Assembly: GCF_029894125.1 (NCBI RefSeq)
Contig: NZ_JARXYZ010000017.1
Location: 62,001-126,000 of the forward strand
Direction: 5' to 3'
Origin: Kitasatospora sp. MAA19
GTDB lineage: Bacteria > Actinomycetota > Actinomycetes > Streptomycetales > Streptomycetaceae
DNA length: 64,000 bases
A program made the position numbers and the translations under genes. Below the pieces are notes generated by a model. The model saw only the letters and a list, made by a program, of their open reading frames with translations, had not been told where the DNA came from and ran no database searches. Within the stretch, counting starts at the first letter, position 1, and every line of letters begins with the position of its first letter. Of the stretch, positions 52,214-61,564 are shown one piece after another.

Positions 52214-53770
52214 TTGGCATCGACGGAGAAGGCCACGGGCAGCGGTCCGAGACCGGACGCGAGCAGCGGCCCCGGAGCGGATACGAGCAGCGGCCCCGGA
52301 ACGGACCCGGGCGGCGGTCCGGGAGCGGACCCGAGCAGCGCCCACGTCACCATGCCCCAGTCCCTCGGCCTGCTGGACGGGGCGGTGATCGCCGCCTCCA
52401 GTACGGCCGCCACCAGCAGCATCGGCATCGGCCTGGGGCTGATGGCCGGCATCGTCGGCCTGCACCTGCCGGCGATCATGCTGCTGGCCTTCCTGCCGGT
52501 GCTCGCCATCGCCGGCGGGTACGGGCGGCTGAACGCGGTCGACCCGGACGCGGGCAGCAGTTATCGGTGGGTCGGCCGCACGCTCAGCCCCTGGCTGGGC
52601 TTCCTCACCGGGTGGGTGAACACCGTGGGGACCGTGGTCTTCATGGCGTACACCACCACCGTCACCGGCTCCTCGATCATCCAGCTGCTCGACCAGGCGC
52701 ACCTGCGCAGCGTCGCCGGGCTCCGGCTGGACGCGGACTCGACCGCCCAGTGCACGCTGCTCGGCCTGGTCGTCCTGGTGGGCGCGGCGCTGGTCGCGGT
52801 CCGGGGGCTGGATCTGGCGGCCCGGCTGCAGAAGGCGCTGCTGGTGTTCGAGTACGCGGTGCTGCTCGGCTTCTGCGGGTACGGGCTGTTCGCTGGCGAC
52901 CAACCGTTCTCGCTGCAGTGGTTCAACCCCTTCGACATCCCGTCCTTCGGCGCGGTGGCGCAGGGCATGGTGCTGGCCGTGTTCTGCTACTGGGGCTTCG
53001 AGTCGGTGTTCAGCGTCGGCGAGGAGGTACGGAACCCGCGGGACGCGTCCCGCGGCGGCCTGCTGGCCCTGGTGGTGATGCTGCTGATGTTCCTGCTCGC
53101 CGGTACGGCCTTCCAACGGGTGCTGCCGATCGACGAGTTGGCCGACAACGGCGCGCACGGCCTCACCTACTTCGGCGCGAAGCTGGCCCACCAGCCGCTG
53201 GCCGCACTGCCGTTGATCGCGCTGATGTTCTCCGCCGTGGCCTCGCTGCAGTCCTCGGTGATCCCGACCGCCCGCGGGCTGTACGCGATGGGGCGCGACC
53301 AGGTGCTCGGCCCGGTCTGGACCCGGCTGCACCCCAAGCACTCCACCCCCGCCGTCGGCACGCTGCTGATCACCGGCATCGCGGTGGTCCTGGCCCTGGG
53401 GTCGCTCGCCATCCCGACCGTCGGCGACCTGATCTCGGCCTCCGTCAACGCGATCGGCATCGTCGTCGCCCTCTACTACGCGCTGACGGCCGTCGCCGCC
53501 GCCGTCCAGTTCCGCCACCTGCTGCGCACCAGCCCGCTGGAGGGGCTGCGCGCGGTGGTCCTCCCGCTGCTGGGCGCGGCGGCGCTGCTCGCGGTCGGCG
53601 GCTACCTGGCCTGGAGCTTCTACGACTCCGCCGACCACTTCGAACTGGCCGCCGACAACGGGTGGTTCGAGCTGTCCGTGCCGGTACTGATGATCGTGAG
53701 CGGACTGCCGGCGGCCGCCTGGGCCCGCTGGCGGAGGCGCTCACCGTACTTCCTGCACGACGCGCACTGA
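52214..53770 (+). CDS. APC-family amino acid/polyamine permease
   Basis: A 518-aa permease. The start is most likely TTG 52214, with AAGG upstream; a GTG ten codons earlier is possible. The N-terminal 35 residues are a Gly/Pro/Ser repeat coded by a 24-bp DNA repeat (about 52257-52340). The rest has about twelve transmembrane helices. APC signatures include LGLLDGAVIAASSTAATSSI in helix 1, DAGSSYRWVGRTLSPWLGFL and the helix 6 region AVFCYWGFESVFSVGEEVRN. Substrates in this family are amino acids and related amines. It is followed 27 nt later by an amidohydrolase gene, suggesting uptake and hydrolysis of one compound. Confidence 0.88.
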   Translation: MASTEKATGSGPRPDASSGPGADTSSGPGTDPGGGPGADPSSAHVTMPQSLGLLDGAVIAASSTAATSSIGIGLGLMAGIVGLHLPAIMLLAFLPVLAIAGGYGRLNAVDPDAGSSYRWVGRTLSPWLGFLTGWVNTVGTVVFMAYTTTVTGSSIIQLLDQAHLRSVAGLRLDADSTAQCTLLGLVVLVGAALVAVRGLDLAARLQKALLVFEYAVLLGFCGYGLFAGDQPFSLQWFNPFDIPSFGAVAQGMVLAVFCYWGFESVFSVGEEVRNPRDASRGGLLALVVMLLMFLLAGTAFQRVLPIDELADNGAHGLTYFGAKLAHQPLAALPLIALMFSAVASLQSSVIPTARGLYAMGRDQVLGPVWTRLHPKHSTPAVGTLLITGIAVVLALGSLAIPTVGDLISASVNAIGIVVALYYALTAVAAAVQFRHLLRTSPLEGLRAVVLPLLGAAALLAVGGYLAWSFYDSADHFELAADNGWFELSVPVLMIVSGLPAAAWARWRRRSPYFLHDAH

Positions 53771-53797
53771 GAAAAACCAGGGAACGGAGCACCACCC

Positions 53798-55435
53798 ATG
53801 ACCAAGGCCGATCTGGTCTTCACCCACGGCCCCGTGCACACCGGCGACGCCGCCCGCACCCGGGCGACCGGCCTGGCCGTGACCGACGGGCGGATCACCG
53901 CCGTCGGGCACGACGAGGTCCGGGAGCTGATCGGGCCGGGAACCGAGGTCGTGGACCTCGCCGGCAAGCTGCTGCTGCCGGGCTTCCAGGACGCACACAT
54001 CCACGCGGTGTACGGCGGAACGGAGTTGGCCGCCTGCGACCTGACCGGGACGATCGGCGTCGCCGACTACCTGGAGCGCGTCCGCGCCTACGCCGAGGCC
54101 AATCCCGGGCTGGAGTGGATCACCGGCAGCGGCTGGTCGATGGAGAGCTTCGACGGTGGCCTGCCGACCCGGCAGCTGCTCGACTCCGCCGTCCCCGACC
54201 GCCCGGTGTACCTCACCAACCGCGACCACCACGGCGCCTGGGCCAACACCCGGGCCCTGGAACTCGCCGGCCTCACCCGGGACACCCCCGACCCGGCCGA
54301 CGGGCGGATCGAGCGCGAGGCCGACGGCACCCCGAGCGGCACGCTCCAGGAGGGCGCCACCACCCTGGTCGCCCGGCTGATCCCGCCCGCCACCGCCGCC
54401 GACCGGCTGGACGGGCTGCTGCGCGCCCAGCGGCTGCTGCACTCGCTCGGCATCACCGGCTGGCAGGACGCGCTGCTCGGCGAGTTCAACGGCCAGCCGG
54501 ACCCCTCCGACGCCTACCTGACGGCCGCCCGCTCCGGCGCGCTCACCGCCCGGGTGACCGGCGCGCTCTGGTGGGACCGCGACCGGGGCGCCGAGCAGAT
54601 CCCCGAACTCGTCGACCGGCGAGCGAAGTCGGGCCACGGACGGTTCCGGGCCGGCTCGGTGAAGATCATGCAGGACGGCATCGCGGAGAACTTCACCGCC
54701 GCGATGACCAGCCCCTACCTGGACGGCTGCGGCTGCGCCACCGCCAACTCCGGCCTCAGCTTCGTCGATCCGACCGCGCTGCGCGGGTACGTCACCGAAC
54801 TGGACGCGCTCGGCTTCCAGGTGCACTTCCACGCGCTCGGCGACCGGGCCGTCCGCGAGGCGCTGGACGCGATCGAGGCCGCCCGCGCCGCGAACGGCCG
54901 GCGCGACACCCGCCACCACCTGGCCCACCTCCAGGTGGTCCACCCGGACGACCTGCCGCGCTTCGCGCGACTCGGTGCGGTCGCCAACATCCAGCCGCTG
55001 TGGGCCGCCCACGAACCGCAGATGGACGAGCTGACCATCCCCTTCCTCGGCCCCGAGCGCGCCGCCTGGCAGTACCCGTTCGGCGCCCTCCAGCGCGCGG
55101 GCGCCACCCTGGCGGCGGGCAGCGACTGGCCGGTGAGCAGCCCGGACCCGCTGGCCGGCCTGCACGTGGCCGTCAACCGGATGGAGCCGGAGGCCACCGA
55201 CGGCCGGGTTTTCCTGCCCGAGCAGCGGCTCGACCTGGCCTCCGCCATCGCCGCGTACACGGCCGGGACCGCGTACGTGAACGGGCACGACGACGCGGGC
55301 ACGCTCACCCCCGGACACCTGGCCGACCTCGTCGTCCTCGACCGGGACATCCTCACCGCCCCCGCCGAGGAGATCGCCGACGCCCGGGTGCTGCGCACCT
55401 ACGTCGGGGGAGAGCTCGTCCACACGGCCGACTGA
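53798..55435 (+). CDS. YtcJ-like amidohydrolase
   Basis: A 545-aa metal-dependent hydrolase. The metal-binding motif DAHIH is near residue 66. Further ligands are in VHFHALGDRAV and HLAHLQVV, and the catalytic Asp is in AAGSDWPVSS. The end GTLTPGHLADLVVLDRDI is the usual beta-sandwich return. YtcJ-like proteins hydrolyse amides or N-formyl compounds; the exact substrate is unknown. GGAG precedes the ATG. It pairs with the upstream permease and probably answers to the TetR encoded convergently, downstream. Confidence 0.9.
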   Translation: MTKADLVFTHGPVHTGDAARTRATGLAVTDGRITAVGHDEVRELIGPGTEVVDLAGKLLLPGFQDAHIHAVYGGTELAACDLTGTIGVADYLERVRAYAEANPGLEWITGSGWSMESFDGGLPTRQLLDSAVPDRPVYLTNRDHHGAWANTRALELAGLTRDTPDPADGRIEREADGTPSGTLQEGATTLVARLIPPATAADRLDGLLRAQRLLHSLGITGWQDALLGEFNGQPDPSDAYLTAARSGALTARVTGALWWDRDRGAEQIPELVDRRAKSGHGRFRAGSVKIMQDGIAENFTAAMTSPYLDGCGCATANSGLSFVDPTALRGYVTELDALGFQVHFHALGDRAVREALDAIEAARAANGRRDTRHHLAHLQVVHPDDLPRFARLGAVANIQPLWAAHEPQMDELTIPFLGPERAAWQYPFGALQRAGATLAAGSDWPVSSPDPLAGLHVAVNRMEPEATDGRVFLPEQRLDLASAIAAYTAGTAYVNGHDDAGTLTPGHLADLVVLDRDILTAPAEEIADARVLRTYVGGELVHTAD

Positions 55436-55449
55436 CCGCCGTGCCGCCG

Positions 55450-55485
55450 CGACCGGGCCGTCTCCACACGGAGGCGGCCCGGTCG
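55450..55485. terminator. Hairpin between convergent genes
   Basis: A 16-bp stem with one mismatch (55450-55465 with 55470-55485) and a 4-nt loop separates the amidohydrolase from the convergent TetR gene. Confidence 0.75.
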
Positions 55486-55535
55486 GCGTGCACCTCGACG
55501 GACCCGGCCGCCGCCGGCCCGACCGTCGACGGGTG

Positions 55536-56255
55536 TCAGCTGTCCGGGTCGGGGTCCGTCGCCCGCAGGCGGGCCTCGGCGGCGTCGAGGAGCAGTTCGA
55601 GGGCGTACGGGTAGCCGCTGCGGCGCATGTCGGCGGCGAGCAGGTGGGCGGTGGCGGCGATGCGCGGGTGGGTGGTGGCGTCGAGGCGGGCGTAGGAGGC
55701 CTGCCAGACCCGCAGGTCCGCGGCCTGGGCGGCGGCGGGCAGGGCGAGGGCGGCGGCGTCGAGGACCGCGAAGCCGAGGCTCTGGTCGACGAAGGCGTGG
55801 TAGACGCGGACGGCCTCGGGATCCGGGAAGCCGGCGGTGCGCAGGACGCCCAGGATGGCCTCGACGGCCGCGATCTCGTGGGCGCGGCCGGTGGTGCGGT
55901 GGGCGGCGAGCAGGGCGGCCTGGGGATGGGCCTGGTAGTTGGCGTGGATGCGCAGGCCGATGGCACGCAGGTCCGCCCGCCAGTCGCCGGTGGGCTGCCA
56001 ACCGTGCTGGGCGCGGCCGACGAGCTCGTCGGCGACGGCGAGCAGCAGGTCGTCCGTGTTGCGGAAGTACCGGTAGACGGCGCTGGGATCGGCGCCGAGG
56101 GCGGCACCGAGCCGCCGGACGGTGAGCGCGTCGGCGCCGTGCTGCCCGACCAGCCGCAGCGCCGTGTCGACGATCAGCTCGGTGGAGAGGACGACACCCT
56201 GCTTGGTGGGCCGCCGACGCCTCCGCCGGGGCTCGGGGACTACACGATCGCTCAT
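55536..56255 (-). CDS. TetR-family transcriptional regulator
   Basis: A 239-aa regulator. After a basic N-terminus the helix-turn-helix appears as ALTVRRLGAALGADPSAVYR then YFRNTDDLLLAVADELVG, followed by a TetR C-terminal ligand domain (LRAIGLRIHANYQAHPQAAL, RVYHAFVDQSLGFAVLDAA). A 20-bp site lies 11 bp before the ATG and a near-copy lies in the permease promoter. The protein therefore probably represses itself and the permease-amidohydrolase operon until a ligand, perhaps the transported compound, binds. Confidence 0.9.
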   Translation of the reverse strand: MSDRVVPEPRRRRRRPTKQGVVLSTELIVDTALRLVGQHGADALTVRRLGAALGADPSAVYRYFRNTDDLLLAVADELVGRAQHGWQPTGDWRADLRAIGLRIHANYQAHPQAALLAAHRTTGRAHEIAAVEAILGVLRTAGFPDPEAVRVYHAFVDQSLGFAVLDAAALALPAAAQAADLRVWQASYARLDATTHPRIAATAHLLAADMRRSGYPYALELLLDAAEARLRATDPDPDS

Positions 56256-56265
56256 CCGGGCAGAC

Positions 56266-56285
56266 TATGACAACGTCCTTGACGT
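56266..56285. promoter_or_regulatory. TetR autoregulatory operator
   Basis: The site TATGACAACGTCCTTGACGT matches the permease-operon site at 18 of 20 positions and lies 11 bp upstream of the TetR start. Confidence 0.7.
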
Positions 56286-56296
56286 AGGAAGGGGGA

Positions 56297-57544
56297 TCAG
56301 CGCTCCGCCACCCCGTGCGCGCCCTGCTCCTCCTCGTCGGGGAGCCGCTGCGCGACGAGCACGGCGACGTCGTCGTCGAGGGCGGCACCGTTGTAGGCGA
56401 GCAGATCCTGGTGCAGGTGGTTCAAGAGCTCGCGTGGCGGTAGCGCGGTCCAGGCGCGAACGCGCTCGGTGAGCGGGTAGAAGGCCCCGGTGCGGTCGCG
56501 GGTCTCGGTCACGCCGTCGGTGTACAGCAACAGCTGGTCGCCCGGGCGGAAGGGCTCCACGTCGACGTGGTAGTCGCCGCCGAGCAGCACACCGAGGTTG
56601 AGGGGCGGTGACGGATCGCGCGGGGCCAGTTCGGTGACCCGGCCCCGGTCGATGAGCAGTGGAGGGGGGTGACCGCAGTTGACGATGCGGACCACGGGCT
56701 CGTCGCCGGGAATCTCGGCGAGCACCGTGGTGATGAAGCGTTCCTCGCTGCCGGGGAGCTGATCGGCTCGGCGGCTCATGCTCCGCTCCAGTCTGCGCGC
56801 TATCGCGGGCAGATCGGGCTCGTCGTAGGCGGCCTCGCGGAAGGCGGCCAGCATCGTCGCGGCCGTCTCCACCGCGAGCAGGCCCTTGCCCCGGACATCG
56901 CCGATCAGCAGGCGCACACCGTGCGCGGTGTTCATCGCCTCGAAGAGGTCGCCGCCGATCCGGGCCTCCGCGGCCGCCGACAGGTACAGGGTTTCGAGGC
57001 TGACGCGGCCCAGGAGGTGGGGCACCGGGCGCAGCAACACGCGCTGCGCCGTCTCGGCCACCGAGCGCACGGTGGCCAGGGTGCGCTCCCGCCGCGTCCG
57101 GTGGGCCGCCAGCAGGGCGCCCAGCGCCCCGACCAGCGCCGTGGAGATGTAGGTGAACACGTAGCTGCGCTCCCACAGATAGCCCACGGTGCGGCCCGCA
57201 CAGCACGGAGTCCCCGCCAGGACGCCTTCGAGGACCACGGCGAACACCGTGACGGCGCCGACGAAGGCGGGACCGTGGGCGTAGGCGGCGACGACGGGCA
57301 GGGCGATGAGCAGGAAGCTCACCGGCCACTCCACGGGAGTGATCGGTTCCAGCGCCAGGATGGCCGCGCCGTAGATGGCCGGCAGCCAGCGAATCCAGGC
57401 CGGAGGCGCGGGCACCTGCGGCTCCGTGCCGCCCGGCTCCGTTGCACTGTGCCGGTCCGGCCCACCGCGGTGGAGGAGCCTCACCGCTCGCTCCGATGGC
57501 GGGCGCCATCCGGTTCGCGATCCGCCTGTACACCCATGCATCAA
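56297..57544 (-). CDS. Membrane-bound SpoIIE-type serine phosphatase
   Basis: A 415-aa protein. About five transmembrane helices lie between residues 48 and 165 (WLPAIYGAAILALEPITPVE, FVGAVTVFAVVLEGV, TYISTALVGALGALLAA). A linker and a PP2C/SpoIIE domain follow (EARIGGDLFEAMNT, LIGDVRGKGLLAVETAATML, TVLAEIPGDEPVVRIVNCGH, LLLYTDGVTETRD), with the metal-binding Asp residues in place. Such proteins dephosphorylate anti-sigma antagonists. The start is uncertain because the first 45 residues look non-homologous. A shorter start near residue 45 is possible. Confidence 0.85.
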   Translation of the reverse strand: MMHGCTGGSRTGWRPPSERAVRLLHRGGPDRHSATEPGGTEPQVPAPPAWIRWLPAIYGAAILALEPITPVEWPVSFLLIALPVVAAYAHGPAFVGAVTVFAVVLEGVLAGTPCCAGRTVGYLWERSYVFTYISTALVGALGALLAAHRTRRERTLATVRSVAETAQRVLLRPVPHLLGRVSLETLYLSAAAEARIGGDLFEAMNTAHGVRLLIGDVRGKGLLAVETAATMLAAFREAAYDEPDLPAIARRLERSMSRRADQLPGSEERFITTVLAEIPGDEPVVRIVNCGHPPPLLIDRGRVTELAPRDPSPPLNLGVLLGGDYHVDVEPFRPGDQLLLYTDGVTETRDRTGAFYPLTERVRAWTALPPRELLNHLHQDLLAYNGAALDDDVAVLVAQRLPDEEEQGAHGVAER

Positions 57545-57670
57545 TCATCACGGCGAAGCCGCCACTGCCGCCCGTCGGCGGAGTCGATCACGCGACCGCG
57601 CGGCGCTCGGGCCGTCGCGCGACGCGGCGGTCCGACTCCGGTGGGTGGGCTTCGGTCGGCACTGCCCTCG

Positions 57671-58819
57671 CTACCTGCCCCAGATCGTCCGGTACGCCTG
57701 CCGGTAGCCCGGCGGGTCCCAGGAGGTCGCCCCGCCGCTGTTGGCGGCCGTGGTGATGTGGGCCGGGGCGGCGTAGCCGCTGGGGGGCTGGTGGGAGAAG
57801 GCGCGGTTGAACTCGTCGATGATCTGCCAGCCCTGCTCGGTGAGGGGTTCGGGGACGGTGGCGGCCTGGAACTGTCTGCTGTTGATGCGCTGGAAGGCCG
57901 AGGGGTCGCCGTCGCCCGCGCCGATGTTGTACGGGGCGGCGTTGCCGGGCCGGCCGGCCGCGCGCAGGGCGGGCGCGGCATCGGCGAAGTACAGGTCGTT
58001 GATGGCGACGGAGTGCGTCCACTGGCCCTGGAAGCCGGCGAGGAGGGCGGAGACCGCCTGGGGGGTGCGACCGGACGCGTCCGGGATGGGGATGTTCTCG
58101 GAGGCCAGCAGCCGCACACCGGGGCAGGTGGCGAGCTCGGCCTTGATCAGTTGGGACTTGGTCCGGGCGAACGAGGTCGAGTCGTCGGTGAAGACGACGA
58201 CTCCGGCGTTGCCGTTGGACTCCGCGATGACCCAGTGCGCGCTGATCCGCGCGACGTCGCCGACGCTGGTGGTGACGTTGCTGTAGAGCGGGGGGTTCTG
58301 GCTCGGCCCGGGGGCCGGGGCCGCGTGCCAGCCGATGAGCGGGATGTGCGCCGCGCCGGCCTGCGCGACCTGCTGCGAGGTCAGGTTCGGGTCGAAGCCG
58401 CCGATGACGATGCCCGAGGGTGCGAGGGCGACCGCCTGGCCGAGGGCCGCCTGGATGCCGGCGGGCGTGCCCTGCCCGTCGATCACCCGGACGTTCCAGC
58501 CGATGACCGTCGCGGCTTCGGTGACGCCCCTGGCGACGCCCGCGACGCCGGGGTTGGTCATGGTCTCGGCGACGTAGACGACGGTCCTGCCGGGAACCGC
58601 CCGGGGGCCGCTGGTGGGGCCGTTCCAGGGGGCGCCGACCTGTTCGGCCTGCCGGACGTCCGCCTCCGCCCTGGCGAGGGTGGCGGGGCAGCCGGCGCCC
58701 GACGCCCCCGGGGCGGCGGCCCCGGTTCCGGCCGGCAGGCCGCGCTGGCAGCCGGCCAGCGCGGTGGCGGCCGTGGCCAGCAGGACTGCCGCCAGCACCG
58801 CCGCGGCACCACGGTTCAC
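57671..58819 (-). CDS. Sugar ABC transporter substrate-binding lipoprotein
   Basis: A 382-aa lipoprotein with lipobox ALAGC. The mature part has the periplasmic-binding fold of the RbsB/type I group: TVVYVAETMTNPGVAGVARG, IVIGGFDPNLTSQQVAQAGA, IPLIGWHA and AINDLYFADAAPALRAAGRP. The GTG at 58819 overlaps the stop of the permease gene by 4 nt, so it is the last gene of the operon, whereas binding-protein genes usually come first in such systems. The ligand is not evident; pentose, ribose-like or autoinducer-2-type sugars are typical for the class. Confidence 0.87.
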   Translation of the reverse strand: MNRGAAAVLAAVLLATAATALAGCQRGLPAGTGAAAPGASGAGCPATLARAEADVRQAEQVGAPWNGPTSGPRAVPGRTVVYVAETMTNPGVAGVARGVTEAATVIGWNVRVIDGQGTPAGIQAALGQAVALAPSGIVIGGFDPNLTSQQVAQAGAAHIPLIGWHAAPAPGPSQNPPLYSNVTTSVGDVARISAHWVIAESNGNAGVVVFTDDSTSFARTKSQLIKAELATCPGVRLLASENIPIPDASGRTPQAVSALLAGFQGQWTHSVAINDLYFADAAPALRAAGRPGNAAPYNIGAGDGDPSAFQRINSRQFQAATVPEPLTEQGWQIIDEFNRAFSHQPPSGYAAPAHITTAANSGGATSWDPPGYRQAYRTIWGR

Positions 58820-59876
58820 GGCGTGTCCCGGGAGAGCGCCCGGTCCGTCGGCGGCGGTGCGGGCGGACGGCGGGTCTCGCCGGCGCCGGCGCGCAGCCGG
58901 CGGCGTGCCGAGTAGCCCGCCAGGCCGACGGCGAGGAGCAGCGTCGCGCCGTTGAACAGCGGCACGGCCCAGAAGTCGGCGCCGAGCTGCCCCATACCGG
59001 CCAGGCCGATGGCGAGGACGGCGACGGCGACCACGGTGCCCAGGGGGTTGGCCCGTCCGGGTTTGATCGCGGTGGAGCCGAGCAGCGCGCCGACGAACGC
59101 GGGCAGCAGGTATTCCAGGCCGACGCTCGGGTTGCCGATCTGCTGCTGCGCGGCGAGTAGGACCCCCGCGAAGCCGACGACCAGGCCCGATCCGGCGAAG
59201 GCGTAGACGCTGTAGCGGCGGACGGGGATGCCGACGAGCTCGGCGGCGCGTGGGTTGGAGCCGATGACGTACAGGTACCGGCCGAGCGGCAGCCGCTCCA
59301 GCAGCAGCCACAGGGCGACCGCGAGTGCGAGCACGTAGGACGCGGACACCGGCAGTCCGAGGAAGGTGGAGTCGTAGAGGTCGGTGAAGGCGACCGGCAG
59401 ACCGCCCGCGCCGGGGACGATCCGGGCGCCGCCGGTGATCCAGCCGGTGAAGGCGTACAGGATGCTCCCGGTGCCGAGCGTGGCGATGAAGGAGTCGATC
59501 CGCCCGAACTCGACGACGACACCGTTGAGGGCCCCGAAGGCGGCTGCGCCCAGGACCACCACCAGGCAGGCGAGCGGCCAGGGCCAGTTGCCGTCGACGA
59601 CGAGCCGCAGGACCAGGACGTGCGCGAGACCGAGGCCGTAGCCGATGGACAGGTCGAACTTGCCGGTGGCGATCGGGAGCGTCGCACCGAGCGCGAGGAT
59701 GGCGGGGATCGACTGGTTGGACAGGATCGAGGAGACGTTGTCGAGGGTGGGGAAGGTGTCCGGCAGCGCGACGGAGAAGGCCAGGAACAGCAGGGCGGCG
59801 AGGACTGGCAGGCCGTAGCCGCCGATCAGGTGCCCGTGCCGGCGGCCCCGCGGGGACCGGCGGGAGGGGGTCGCGG

Positions 59877-59880
<4 letters not shown>
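58816..59880 (-). CDS. Sugar ABC transporter permease
   Basis: A 354-aa membrane protein of the RbsC/XylH class with about nine or ten helices. Typical stretches are IPAILALGATLPIATGKFDL, SIGYGLGLAHVLVL, NGVVVEFGRIDSFIATLGTG and YVIGSNPRAAELVGIPVRRY, which holds the coupling region. The ATG overlaps the ATPase stop by 4 nt. The C-terminal 30 residues are a Pro/Arg-rich tail. Confidence 0.9.
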
Positions 59881-61439
<1,559 letters not shown>

Positions 61440-61564
61440 GGGTCACCGTCCCTGCCGGCTCGGCCCGGCCGTCGTGGTCTCGACACGCCACGGTCCCCGG
61501 TGGTGTCCGCGAGGAGCGGTGTCCGCGGGGGTTGTGTCCGAGGGGGTCGTGTCCGGAAGGCGGC

